This document shows positions 55,692 to 64,000 of a stretch of DNA of 64,000 bases, piece after piece. The notes beneath the pieces are model-generated. The model had not been told where the DNA came from. It was given only the letters and a program-made list of their open reading frames with translations, and made no database searches. Numbering within the stretch: the first letter of the stretch is position 1; every line of letters starts with the position of its first letter. The DNA comes from Fructobacillus papyriferae (GTDB lineage: Bacteria > Bacillota > Bacilli > Lactobacillales > Lactobacillaceae). The position numbers were made by a program, and so were the translations under genes. The stretch covers positions 24,469 to 88,468 of the forward strand of contig NZ_JAAMFI010000003.1 in the NCBI RefSeq assembly GCF_018437225.1. Reading direction: 5' to 3'.

Positions 55692-57812
55692 ATGGCATAC
55701 CAAAATGATCCTTTTAACTCAGATATGAATGATATTTTTAATAACATGATGGGCGGCCTCGGCGGCATGAATTCTGAAAACCGTCGTTATCTCATTAATG
55801 GACGCGAAGTGACGCCTGAAGAATTCGCCCAATACAAGCAAACAGGAAAGTTACCAAATATGGACCAAGCACAGACTGCTGGTAACGGTCGGGCTAGTCA
55901 GCAAGCCGGTAAGATCAAGCAAGACGGCATGCTGGCAAAGCTTGGTCGTAATTTGACGCAAGAAGCCAAAGACGGTTTGCTCGATCCTGTGATCGGACGG
56001 AATAAGGAAATTCAAGAAACGGCTGAAATTTTGTCTCGTCGTACAAAGAACAACCCAGTTCTAGTCGGTGATGCTGGTGTTGGTAAGACGGCGGTTATCG
56101 AAGGCTTGGCACAAGCCATTGTGGCCGGTGACGTACCTGCCGCTATCCAAGACAAGCAAATTTACTCGATTGACATTTCCCAATTGGAAGCTGGTACGCA
56201 ATACCGTGGCGCCTTCGAAGAAAACGTGCAAAAGCTGATTGACGAAGTCAAGAAGGCCGGTAATGTCGTGCTCTTCTTTGATGAAATCCACCAAATCTTA
56301 GGGGCTGGTTCGACCGGAGATGGTGAAGGTGGCAAAGGGTTGGCCGATATTTTGAAGCCAGCTTTGTCCCGTGGTGAATTGTCCTTGATTGGTGCCACCA
56401 CCCAAGATGAATACCGGAACACCATTTTGAAGAACGCGGCCTTGGCTCGTCGGTTTAATGAAGTCAAGGTGAACGCCCCTTCTGCAGAAGACACGTTGAA
56501 GATTTTGCAGGGCATTGCGCCATTGTACGAAAAGCACCACAACGTGGCGTTGCCAGAAGACGTCTTGAAGGCCGCCGTGGATTACTCGATCCAGTACATT
56601 CCACAGCGTTCATTGCCTGATAAGGCCATCGACTTGATCGATATGACGGCGGCTCATTTGTCAGCCAAGAACCCAGCAACCGACAAGGTTTCCTTGGAGA
56701 AGAAGCTGGAGACTTTGCAAGCTGAACAAGACCGCGTCGTTGCTGAAGAAGATTACGAAAAGGCCTTGTCCATCAAAAAGCAAATCAAGGACATTAAGCA
56801 CGAATTGAAGGAAGCTAAGGAAGCCAAGAAGGTCACGGCCACTGCTAATGACGTGGCCAAGTCCGTCGAACGCTTGACTGGTATCCCCGTTTCACAAATG
56901 GGTGCTTCAGACATCGAACACTTGAAGCAAATTGACAAGCGCTTGGCTGGTAAGGTCATTGGCCAAGACGAGGCGGTGAACATGGTGGCTCGCGCCATTC
57001 GTCGTAACCGTGCCGGCTTTGACGAAGGAAACCGGCCAATCGGATCCTTCCTCTTCGTTGGACCTACCGGTGTTGGTAAGACGGAGTTAGCAAAGCAATT
57101 GGCCAAGGATCTCTTTGGAACCAAGGAGTCGATTATCCGTTTGGATATGTCAGAATACTCTGACCAGACCGCTGTTTCAAAGCTGATCGGGGCCACTGCC
57201 GGATACGTTGGCTATGACGACAACGCCCACACCTTGACCGAAAAGGTTCGTCGGAACCCTTACTCCATTGTTTTGTTGGACGAAATTGAAAAGGCTAACC
57301 CACAAGTTTTGACTTTGCTCTTGCAAGTCTTGGATGACGGTCGCTTGACCGATGGTCAGGGAAACGTGGTCAACTTCAAGAACACGGTGGTCATTGCCAC
57401 TTCTAACGCCGGCTTTGGTGACAAGGCCGTTGAAGAAGGGGACCTGATGGACCGTTTGTCGCACTTCTTCCGCCCAGAATTCCTGAACCGTTTCAACGGT
57501 GTTGTTGAATTCTCTGCGTTGACCAAGCACGATTTGAAGCAGATCGTCAACTTGATGTTGGACGATGTGAACAAGACTTTGGCCAAGAAGCACTTGAGCT
57601 TGACGATTTCTGATGACGTGAAGGACCACTTGATCGAAGATGGCTATGACGAAGCACTCGGTGCTCGTCCACTCCGTCGGGTCATCGAACAACAAATTCG
57701 TGACCAAGTCACCGACTTCTATTTGGATAACCCTGACAAGACAAAGTTGTCAGCCGACTTGGTTGATGGCAAGGTGGTTATCTCGGCGATCGAAGAAAAG
57801 AAGGAAAAGTAA
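55692..57812 (+). CDS. clpL: ClpL-type ATP-dependent chaperone
   Basis: 706 residues, the typical ClpL size. A short Gly/Met/Asn-rich N-terminus replaces the Clp-N domain. AAA1 (about 90-330) has Walker A GDAGVGKT and [14 protein letters not shown] short coiled middle region (about 335-385) follows. AAA2 (about 420-690) has [18 protein letters not shown] and the C-terminal [13 protein letters not shown]. ClpL is a disaggregase of heat, acid and other stresses, common in lactic acid bacteria; it has no ClpP-binding loop that I can recognise. A ribosome binding site (AAGGGAAGG) precedes the ATG. Confidence 0.93.
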   Translation: MAYQNDPFNSDMNDIFNNMMGGLGGMNSENRRYLINGREVTPEEFAQYKQTGKLPNMDQAQTAGNGRASQQAGKIKQDGMLAKLGRNLTQEAKDGLLDPVIGRNKEIQETAEILSRRTKNNPVLVGDAGVGKTAVIEGLAQAIVAGDVPAAIQDKQIYSIDISQLEAGTQYRGAFEENVQKLIDEVKKAGNVVLFFDEIHQILGAGSTGDGEGGKGLADILKPALSRGELSLIGATTQDEYRNTILKNAALARRFNEVKVNAPSAEDTLKILQGIAPLYEKHHNVALPEDVLKAAVDYSIQYIPQRSLPDKAIDLIDMTAAHLSAKNPATDKVSLEKKLETLQAEQDRVVAEEDYEKALSIKKQIKDIKHELKEAKEAKKVTATANDVAKSVERLTGIPVSQMGASDIEHLKQIDKRLAGKVIGQDEAVNMVARAIRRNRAGFDEGNRPIGSFLFVGPTGVGKTELAKQLAKDLFGTKESIIRLDMSEYSDQTAVSKLIGATAGYVGYDDNAHTLTEKVRRNPYSIVLLDEIEKANPQVLTLLLQVLDDGRLTDGQGNVVNFKNTVVIATSNAGFGDKAVEEGDLMDRLSHFFRPEFLNRFNGVVEFSALTKHDLKQIVNLMLDDVNKTLAKKHLSLTISDDVKDHLIEDGYDEALGARPLRRVIEQQIRDQVTDFYLDNPDKTKLSADLVDGKVVISAIEEKKEK

Positions 57813-57845
57813 GCCTTCGCTTGCTTTTTGATTCATAACAAATAA

Positions 57846-57892
57846 AAAACGCGCTCCCAGACGACTTCATCCTCTAGCTGGGGGCGTGTTTT
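57846..57892 (+). terminator. clpL terminator
   Basis: AAAACGCGCTCCCAG and CTGGGGGCGTGTTTT: 15-bp stem with three G-T or T-G wobbles. Confidence 0.85.
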
Positions 57893-57898
57893 GTGTGC

Positions 57899-57935
57899 AA
57901 AAAAAGCCGTCCAAACCCGCAGGCTTCAGACGACT
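57899..57935 (-). terminator. Terminator of the leftward membrane protein gene
   Basis: On the minus strand AGTCGTC and GACGGCT enclose a Gly/Cys-codon-like GC loop, followed by TTTTTTT. Confidence 0.75.
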
Positions 57936-57943
57936 AGAAATTC

Positions 57944-58435
57944 TTATTTGTTATCGAGATGTTTGGCCACCTGCTGACCGATAAAGTCGGCTAGGTTGGC
58001 GATTGCGAAGAGAGCAAGCACGAGAAGTAGGGCTGACCACCAAAGATCAAATGTTTTCGCAGGGATAAAATTCGCGAAAATCATTACACCAACATAAACT
58101 GGAAGAAAAACACAGAGCCAAGCGATGGCGGGGTGTTCTTTCACTAAGCGTTTCTTTTGGGGATGGCCCTGCTTTTCGCGACGCAGGTTCCATGCTGCTT
58201 GCACAAAAATGGAAAATATGACGAAAAAAGGGAACCAGAGATAACTGTGGCCATCTGGTTTTGGCGTAATCAACAAAATCAGAAGCGCAATTGTGAAGAG
58301 TACAAGCGTCACCCAAAAGGAAATCTGCACCTGGCTCATTTGCCTGCGAATCGGCTTCTTAATCAAATAGATGATGAAAAGCAGAAGGGCTGCTGGCAAA
58401 ATGATTGGTGCCAGCATCGTGAAATCAAAAAACAT
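57944..58435 (-). CDS. Hypothetical membrane protein
   Basis: 163 residues with about five hydrophobic helices (around 6-25, 40-57, 67-85, 105-124, 133-152) and a basic loop (RREKQGHPQKKR). I recognise no family. It is a single leftward gene with its own terminator; its ribosome binding site is GAGAGG, close to the ATG. No function is proposed. Confidence 0.65.
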   Translation of the reverse strand: MFFDFTMLAPIILPAALLLFIIYLIKKPIRRQMSQVQISFWVTLVLFTIALLILLITPKPDGHSYLWFPFFVIFSIFVQAAWNLRREKQGHPQKKRLVKEHPAIAWLCVFLPVYVGVMIFANFIPAKTFDLWWSALLLVLALFAIANLADFIGQQVAKHLDNK

Positions 58436-58494
58436 AAAATCCTCTCAAATTTCTAATTGTTAAGAGTTTATCATACCCTCCAGAAAAAAGCAGG

Positions 58495-58788
58495 TTATTT
58501 AGAATCATTTTTGTAAAATGCGACATCTTCATATTCCGATTCAAAGCGGCGGAAGAGCACCTGGGCATAGCGGCAATCCGGGCGCACTTTTTTGCCCTCG
58601 GAACGGGCCAGGTCGCAGACCGCATCGACCAGTTGTCGGGCGATGTTTTGGCCACGGAGGTTGGGGTCGACGTAGGTGCTGGTTAGGGCGAGAACCTGTC
58701 CGCCTTCTTCGCCTTGATAGACGACTGCACCCAAGCGTTTGCCCTTTTCTTCATAGTAAAAGCCGTTTTCTTCTTTCAAAATGGTCAT
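58495..58788 (-). CDS. Short GNAT-type acetyltransferase (YidJ/NATD1-like)
   Basis: 97 residues. It starts MTILKEENGFYYEEKGKRLGAVVY, has ALTSTYVDPNLRGQNIARQLVDAV with the acetyl-CoA loop RGQNIAR, and a C-terminal VRPDCRYAQVLF with the conserved Cys. This is the compact GCN5-like subfamily (about 90-100 residues) whose substrates are unknown. AAGGAGG lies before the ATG at 58788. The open frame continues upstream to 59013 but overlaps dut on the other strand and is not coding there. Confidence 0.85.
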   Translation of the reverse strand: MTILKEENGFYYEEKGKRLGAVVYQGEEGGQVLALTSTYVDPNLRGQNIARQLVDAVCDLARSEGKKVRPDCRYAQVLFRRFESEYEDVAFYKNDSK

Positions 58789-58875
58789 GGGATTCCTCCT
58801 TTTTGAAATGTGGTCGATGACGTATAATAATGGAAAGAACACTTTCGATTTTAACAGAAAAAAGGGGATGGACAC

Positions 58876-59349
58876 ATGGCAGCACGGGGATTTGAAGTCA
58901 TTAGCAAGTATGCAGGAGCGGGGATCAACCTGCCACAACGTTCGACGATGCAAGCGGCCGGTTATGACTTTGAGGCGGCAGAAGACATTGTCGTGCCCGC
59001 ACGCGGTTTGCAAGAATCACAAAAGCCAGTGTTGGTGCCAACTGGTATCAAGGCCTACATGCAAGAAGGCGAATACCTGCAATTGGTTTGCCGCTCATCC
59101 GGCCCAATCAAGAAGAAGCTGATCATGTCAAACGGGGTTGGCATCATCGATGGCGATTACTACAACAACGAGAAGAACGAAGGACACATTTTCTTCCAGT
59201 TCTTGAACTTTGGCGACGAAGACCTGCAAATTAAAAAGGGCGACCGCATTGGCCAGGGGCTCTTTTTGCCATTCCTCTTGGCCGACCAAGATGGGGATGC
59301 CATCAAGACGGTCCGTTCGGGTGGCTTTGGCTCAACTGGGGAGGCTTAA
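58876..59349 (+). CDS. dut: dUTP diphosphatase
   Basis: 157 residues. Motif 1 AAGYDFEAAED near residue 27, motif 2 CRSSGPIKKKLIMSNG near 74, motif 3 GVGIIDGDYYNNEKN near 89, motif 4 KKGDRIGQGLF near 123, and the closing RSGGFGSTG. It hydrolyses dUTP to dUMP, keeping uracil out of DNA. AAGGGG precedes the ATG. It is followed after five bases by radA, a frequent pairing in lactic acid bacteria. Confidence 0.96.
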   Translation: MAARGFEVISKYAGAGINLPQRSTMQAAGYDFEAAEDIVVPARGLQESQKPVLVPTGIKAYMQEGEYLQLVCRSSGPIKKKLIMSNGVGIIDGDYYNNEKNEGHIFFQFLNFGDEDLQIKKGDRIGQGLFLPFLLADQDGDAIKTVRSGGFGSTGEA

Positions 59350-59354
59350 GCTAA

Positions 59355-60722
59355 GTGGCGAAGGCAAAAACACAATTTATCTGCTCCAACTGTGACTTTA
59401 TCTCAGCGCGTTACCTCGGCCGTTGTCCGAACTGTGGCGAGTGGGGAACCTTTGTCGAAGAAAAGGTCCAGCCGGAGACACAATCGCGTAAATCCCGTGT
59501 CGGGATCGATGGCAAGGCGGCCAAGGTTGAGAAGATCAACCAGGTTTCTTTGGAAGAAACGCCCAAGGTGGCGACTGAGTTAAAGGAATTAAACCGAGTC
59601 CTTGGTGGCGGTGTCGTCGCTGGGACTTTGGTTTTGATCGGTGGCGATCCGGGAATCGGAAAGTCGACCTTACTCTTGCAGGTGTCTGGTCAGTTGGCCA
59701 ACCACGGCAAAGTACTCTATGTGACCGGTGAAGAGTCGGCCACTCAGGTTAAGATGCGGGCCGATCGTTTGGCCGTTGGCGGGGATGACTTTTATCTCTA
59801 CCCCGAAACGGATATGGAAGCGATTAAGAAACAAGTCGAAGAACTGCAGCCCAACTACCTGATCATCGATTCCGTGCAGACCATGCAGGAACCGGATTTG
59901 ACGTCACCAATCGGATCGGTTGCCCAAATTCGGGAAGTAACCGCTGATTTGTTGCAGATTGCAAAGACCAACAATATCTCGGTTTTCATCGTTGGTCACG
60001 TGACCAAGGGTGGCGCCATTGCCGGGCCAAAGATTTTGGAACACATGGTTGATACGGTGCTCTACTTTGAAGGAGACCGTCACTACAAGTACCGCATTCT
60101 GCGGGCGGTCAAGAACCGTTTTGGTGCCACTAACGAATTGGGTATCTTTGAAATGCGTGACAAGGGCTTGGCTGAGGTGGCCAATCCGTCCGAGATTTTC
60201 TTGGAAGAACGGCTGGCTGGTGCCACTGGTTCGGCCATCGTGGCGACCCTTGAGGGCGAGCGGCCCATTTTGGTCGAGTTGCAGGCCCTGGTCACGCCAT
60301 CGGTCTTTGGAAACGCCCAGCGAACGGCTACTGGTTTGGACCGCAACCGGGTGTCTCTGATCATGGCCGTTTTGGAAAAACGGGCCAATCTGTTGTTGCA
60401 GAACCAGGACGCTTATTTGAAGGCCGCTGGTGGTGTGAAATTGGACGAGCCGGCCATCGATTTGGCCATCGCCGTTGCCATCGCTTCCTCTTACCAGGAT
60501 AAGGAGTCGCCAGCATCCGATGTCTTCATCGGCGAGCTGGGCCTGACTGGTGAGGTTCGTTCCGTTTCTGATTTGGAAGGGCGATTAAAGGAAGCACGCA
60601 AGCTCGGCTTTGCCCGGGCCATTGTGCCAAAGAACAACCTCGGTTCGATCAAGATACCGGAAGGACTCCGGGTTATCGGCGTTTCGACCATTAAAGAAGC
60701 TTTGAAGGTTGCTTTGGGATAA
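59355..60722 (+). CDS. radA: DNA repair protein RadA
   Basis: 455 residues. An N-terminal zinc finger ([18 protein letters not shown], residues 10-27), a RecA-like ATPase with Walker [11 protein letters not shown] near 96, the RadA-specific [11 protein letters not shown] near 252, and a C-terminal Lon-like domain (about 290-455, with [13 protein letters not shown]). It promotes branch migration during recombinational repair. The start is GTG at 59355, with GGGGAGG inside the dut end ten bases upstream. Confidence 0.96.
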   Translation: MAKAKTQFICSNCDFISARYLGRCPNCGEWGTFVEEKVQPETQSRKSRVGIDGKAAKVEKINQVSLEETPKVATELKELNRVLGGGVVAGTLVLIGGDPGIGKSTLLLQVSGQLANHGKVLYVTGEESATQVKMRADRLAVGGDDFYLYPETDMEAIKKQVEELQPNYLIIDSVQTMQEPDLTSPIGSVAQIREVTADLLQIAKTNNISVFIVGHVTKGGAIAGPKILEHMVDTVLYFEGDRHYKYRILRAVKNRFGATNELGIFEMRDKGLAEVANPSEIFLEERLAGATGSAIVATLEGERPILVELQALVTPSVFGNAQRTATGLDRNRVSLIMAVLEKRANLLLQNQDAYLKAAGGVKLDEPAIDLAIAVAIASSYQDKESPASDVFIGELGLTGEVRSVSDLEGRLKEARKLGFARAIVPKNNLGSIKIPEGLRVIGVSTIKEALKVALG

Positions 60723-60827
60723 GAAACCTGCGATGAAATCAGTGGAGAACACTGAAACCAAGCACACTTTGTTGTATACTAATTAATAGAAATTTTTCAG
60801 CTAAGCTGACTGAGGAGAACAGAATTC

Positions 60828-62324
60828 ATGACTGACGACTTTCGCGTCCGCTATGCCCCATCACCAACGGGCTACTTGCACATTGGAAACGCCCGAACGG
60901 CTTTGTTTAACTGGCTTTTTGCCCGCCATTACAACGGTACTTTTGTCATCCGTATCGAAGACACGGATGCTTCTCGTAACATCGAAGATGGCGAAAAGTC
61001 ACAGCTCGACAACCTGAAGTGGTTGGGCTTGGACTGGGACGAATCACCAGAAAACCCAGGCGAATATGGTCCTTACCGTCAATCCGAACGAAACGAGCAA
61101 GGCATCTACCAACCTTACATCGATGACTTGCTCGAACGCGGTTTGGCCTACAAGTCTTACAAGACGTCCGAAGAATTGAAGCAAGAACGCGAAGCGCAAC
61201 AAGCGGCTAAGCAAGCGCCTCACTACGTCTACGAATACGAAGGCATGTCAAAGGAAGAACGCGAAGCGGCTTACGAAAAGTTCGAAGCACAAGGCTTGAA
61301 GCCAGTCGTTCGTATCCGCGTGCCCGAAGACAAGATGTACGAATGGGATGACATCGTCAAGGGCCATATCGCCATCGGTGGAAAAGAAGTTGGTGGGGAT
61401 TGGGTGATCCAAAAGGCCGACGGAATGCCAACCTACAACTTTGCCGTGACGGTCGATGACCACTTGATGCAGATTTCTCACGTTTTGCGTGGGGATGATC
61501 ACGTCTCGAACACGCCAAAGCAAATGATGGTCTACGATGCCTTTGGTTGGGACATTCCAAAGTTCGGCCACATGGCATTGATCATCAACGCCGCAACGGG
61601 AAAGAAGTTGTCCAAGCGTGACAACGACATCCTGCAGTTCGTAGAACAGTACCGCGAACTGGGTTACCAACCAGAAGCCTTGGATAACTTCATCGGCCTT
61701 CTGGGTTGGTCACCAAAGGGGGAAGACGAAATCTTCTCATTGGAAGAATTCAAGAACATGTTTGACGAACACCGTTTGTCAAAGGCTAACGCTAAGTTTG
61801 ATCAAAAGAAGCTCGAGTGGATCAACAATCAATGGATCCGTCGCGACAAGGATCGCGTGATGCCACAGCTGATTGATGAGTTGGTCAACGCCGGCTTTAT
61901 CACGGCTGATGAAGCCAAGACCAAGCACGACTGGTTGGTGAAAGCTATCAATGTGGCGGGTGTCGATGGTATTTCCTACACGCATCAGATCGTTGATTTG
62001 ATGCGCGAGCCATTCTTCCAGTTGCCTGAAATCACAGACGAAATGGTGGAATACCTGACTTCTGAAGATGGCCGGAAGGTCTTTGCTGCTTGGGAAAAGG
62101 CCTACACGGACTTGCCTGAAGACACGGACGCTGCCACTTACATGGCTACTATTCGCGCCATCCAAAACGAACTCGAAATCAAGGGTCGCCCATTGTGGAA
62201 CCCAATTCGCATCGCCACGACCCACCAAATTCAGGGTCCAAACTTGCCAGAGCTGCTCGAATTGCTGAACAAGCAAGACGTGCTCCAAACGATGGCAGAT
62301 GTAAAGGCCAAGTACCTGGCCTAA
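60828..62324 (+). CDS. gltX: Glutamyl-tRNA synthetase
   Basis: 498 residues, class I. HIGH-type motif YLHIGNARTALFNW near residue 17 and KMSKS-type KKLSKRDND near residue 262, with the helical anticodon-binding region at about 340-490. It charges tRNA-Glu and, in organisms lacking GlnRS, also tRNA-Gln. GAGGAG precedes the ATG. A TCAGCT-A-AGCTGA palindrome lies in the leader just before the ribosome binding site. It sits between radA and cysS, as in Bacillus. Confidence 0.96.
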   Translation: MTDDFRVRYAPSPTGYLHIGNARTALFNWLFARHYNGTFVIRIEDTDASRNIEDGEKSQLDNLKWLGLDWDESPENPGEYGPYRQSERNEQGIYQPYIDDLLERGLAYKSYKTSEELKQEREAQQAAKQAPHYVYEYEGMSKEEREAAYEKFEAQGLKPVVRIRVPEDKMYEWDDIVKGHIAIGGKEVGGDWVIQKADGMPTYNFAVTVDDHLMQISHVLRGDDHVSNTPKQMMVYDAFGWDIPKFGHMALIINAATGKKLSKRDNDILQFVEQYRELGYQPEALDNFIGLLGWSPKGEDEIFSLEEFKNMFDEHRLSKANAKFDQKKLEWINNQWIRRDKDRVMPQLIDELVNAGFITADEAKTKHDWLVKAINVAGVDGISYTHQIVDLMREPFFQLPEITDEMVEYLTSEDGRKVFAAWEKAYTDLPEDTDAATYMATIRAIQNELEIKGRPLWNPIRIATTHQIQGPNLPELLELLNKQDVLQTMADVKAKYLA

Positions 62325-62336
62325 GATCAAAAAAAG

Positions 62337-62362
62337 CGAGAACCGAAAGGTTCTCGTTTTTT
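62337..62362 (+). terminator. gltX terminator
   Basis: CGAGAACC-GAAA-GGTTCTCG followed by TTTTTT. The cysS promoter TGTTATAAT (62362-62370) begins at its end. Confidence 0.9.
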
Positions 62363-62398
62363 GTTATAATAAGAAAAAACTTGTCAAAAGGAATCACC

Positions 62399-63805
62399 AT
62401 GCAAACGGTCTATAACACTTACACGCTAGAAAAAGAACGCTTCACGCCCATCGAAGAAGGCAAGGTACGCTTTTATTTGTGTGGACCGACGGTTTATAAC
62501 TACATTCATATCGGCAATGCGCGTTCTTCTGCTGCTTTTGACACGATTCGCAAGTATCTCGAGTGGCGTGGGTATAGCGTTGATTTTGTCTCGAACTTTA
62601 CGGATCTGGGTGACAAGGTCATTGCGCAAGGGGAAAAAGAAGGACTGAGTGAAGAAGAGGTGGCGGACAAATACGCCGATGCTTTCTTAGCCGATGTGGC
62701 TGCCTTGAACATCGCACCAGCCACGACAAGACCGCGTGCCACCCAATATATGGAAGAAATGGTCGCTTTTGTCGAAAAGTTAATGGCGCAGGGACAAGCC
62801 TACGAAGTTAACGGGGATGTTTACTTCCGCACGGATCAATTTAAAAATTATGCGGTGCTTTCTCACCAAAACATGGCCGAGTTGAAAAAGAACGCAGCTG
62901 GGCGCTTAGATAACGAAGATCAAGAAGAAAAGGAAAACGACACCGATTTTGCCCTTTGGAAAAAAGAAGAACGACCAGATGTGACGTCCTGGCCATCACC
63001 TTGGGGACCGGGCCGCCCCGGTTGGCACCTGGAGTGCTCGGTTATGATCGATTCGCTGCTTGGTGACACGATTGATATTCACGCCGGTGGCATTGATTTG
63101 GCCTTTCCTCACCATACCAATGAGTTGGCGCAATCGGAGTCGTATCACGATGAACGCTTCGTGAACTATTGGTTGCACAATGGTTTTGTGAATGTCAATG
63201 ATGAGAAGATGTCCAAATCATTGGGAAATTTTGTAACCATCCATGATTTGTTGGCAGATGACAACATTGATCCACAGGGACTGCGCTACTTCTTGTCAAA
63301 GACACACTACCGCCGCCCGGTGGCTTACTCGAGAGAACGTTTGGACCAGGCCCAACAGGAGGTTGATAAAATTTATCGCACAATGCGCGCTTTGGCCAAG
63401 GCAGCGGGGCCTGCTGGGGAATTAGATTCAACGACGGGAGCGCAACTGCAGCTGTTGGACGAACGGTTCATGGCGGCGATGGATGACGATTTTAACGTAG
63501 AAAATGCGCTGACGGTGGTGTTTGAGGGGCTGACTTTGGCCAACCGCACCCTGCAGGAGAAAAAGAATCAAAAAACGTTTGCACTCCTACGTGAGAAATT
63601 AGTGACTTGGTTGCATATTTTTGGCTTGGATGACTTTGAAGAAAAGCGGTCGCTGTCAAAAAAAGCACAAGCGATTTTGGAGGAAAGAGCAGCTGCCCGC
63701 AAGGAAAAGGATTTTGAAAAGTCCGACGAGCTGCGTGACCAGTTGAAGGAGATGGGGATCCTAGTCAAAGATGGACGGGACGGCCAATCAATTGAATGGA
63801 TGTGA
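62399..63805 (+). CDS. cysS: Cysteinyl-tRNA synthetase
   Basis: 468 residues, class I. Zinc-binding Cys28 lies in YLCGPT, HIGH-type HIGN at 37-40, further zinc ligands in WHLECSVM and HHTNELAQSE, and KMSKS at DEKMSKSLGNF near residue 266. AAAGG lies before the ATG at 62399; the open frame back to 62195 is inside gltX in another frame. No T-box leader is present; an extended -10 (TGTTATAAT) directly follows the gltX terminator. Confidence 0.96.
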   Translation: MQTVYNTYTLEKERFTPIEEGKVRFYLCGPTVYNYIHIGNARSSAAFDTIRKYLEWRGYSVDFVSNFTDLGDKVIAQGEKEGLSEEEVADKYADAFLADVAALNIAPATTRPRATQYMEEMVAFVEKLMAQGQAYEVNGDVYFRTDQFKNYAVLSHQNMAELKKNAAGRLDNEDQEEKENDTDFALWKKEERPDVTSWPSPWGPGRPGWHLECSVMIDSLLGDTIDIHAGGIDLAFPHHTNELAQSESYHDERFVNYWLHNGFVNVNDEKMSKSLGNFVTIHDLLADDNIDPQGLRYFLSKTHYRRPVAYSRERLDQAQQEVDKIYRTMRALAKAAGPAGELDSTTGAQLQLLDERFMAAMDDDFNVENALTVVFEGLTLANRTLQEKKNQKTFALLREKLVTWLHIFGLDDFEEKRSLSKKAQAILEERAAARKEKDFEKSDELRDQLKEMGILVKDGRDGQSIEWM

Positions 63806-63840
63806 AATTTCCGGACAATATCAAATGCAAGGAATTGATA

Positions 63841-63872
63841 AAAAGGTGGAAAACGAACGTTTTCCACCTTTT
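63841..63872 (+). terminator. cysS terminator
   Basis: AAAAGGTGGAAAACG and CGTTTTCCACCTTTT: a perfect 15-bp stem with a 2-nt gap. It separates cysS from whatever follows. Confidence 0.9.
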
Positions 63873-63923
63873 CTTATCTAGTGAGTGTAAATGATAAAAT
63901 ATTGTGGATTTGCAAAAAAAGCA

Positions 63924-63952
63924 TTGACCTGAAGCAGCAAAGACCGTATACT
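63924..63952 (+). promoter_or_regulatory. Strong promoter at the right edge
   Basis: TTGACC at 63924-63929, a 17-bp spacer, and TATACT at 63947-63952. The transcript would start near 63959 and runs out of the window. The visible 40 bases contain GCAAGT-CA-ACTTGC and a GGGGCGGCG stretch but no start codon with a ribosome binding site, so a structured RNA or a long leader follows. Confidence 0.75.
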
Positions 63953-64000
63953 AATTATTGTTCCTTACGAGGGGCGGCGCTAAGCAAGTCAACTTGCGAG

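Overview
The window comes from the chromosome of a low-GC Gram-positive, obligately heterofermentative lactic acid bacterium, most likely of the Leuconostoc/Fructobacillus/Weissella group. The best markers are a phosphoketolase (xfp), a 486-residue glucose-6-phosphate dehydrogenase closely resembling the dual NAD/NADP enzyme of Leuconostoc mesenteroides, a WalRK system, WxL cell-surface genes, and AAGGAGG ribosome binding sites. The genus cannot be fixed from the sequence alone. No insertion sequence, prophage, CRISPR array or rRNA gene was seen. Essentially every gene is intact.

Layout. 1-3.7 kb: threonine/serine exporter, then divergent rpiA and rbsK (ribose entry to the phosphoketolase pathway). 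3.8-8.3 kb: signal peptidase and a three-gene WxL surface-complex locus (small WxL-like protein, DUF916/DUF3324 anchor, large WxL-like adhesin). 8.3-14 kb: small regulators, a fused ABC exporter, an HD hydrolase, a PaiA-type acetyltransferase and a CadD-type transporter. 14-18.5 kb: zwf, an MFS carrier and an NhaC antiporter. 18.6-24 kb: housekeeping block rpsF-ssb-rpsR, gdpP-rplI-dnaB. 24-30 kb: ybaK, a GntR regulator with matching palindromes at itself and at xfp, xfp, a HAD phosphatase and prs. 30-34 kb: walR-walK-htrA. 34-41 kb: deoxynucleoside kinase, nucleoside hydrolase, ferredoxin-NADP reductase, a secreted LysM peptidoglycan hydrolase, tRNA-Lys and an ABC-F protein. 41-48.5 kb: oppABCDF and prfC. 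48.5-50.5 kb: a tiny Cse60-like gene and an accessory lipase locus with an abrupt base-composition break. 50.5-55 kb: folate riboswitch-folT, a small membrane gene between duplicated terminators, a YczE-like protein, an RNA methyltransferase and an AbrB-DUF998 fusion. 55-64 kb: a small regulator and clpL, then dut-radA-gltX-cysS.

How the genes work together. zwf, rpiA, rbsK and xfp feed the 6-phosphogluconate/phosphoketolase route. The GntR gene lies directly upstream of xfp and shares TTGG-N5/6-CCAA operators with it. WalRK, HtrA and the LysM hydrolase (with a WalR-like direct repeat upstream) form a cell-wall maintenance group. opp supplies peptides.

The least-described signals are: (1) the GntR/xfp operator set; (2) several genes whose extended -10 element lies only 6-7 nt before the ATG with no Shine-Dalgarno sequence, which predicts leaderless mRNAs; (3) a mosaic lipase gene with a membrane-anchored partner, resembling reverse-architecture type VII lipase toxins; (4) WxL-like proteins with tyrosine in place of the signature tryptophans; and (5) an OppA with no lipobox cysteine.
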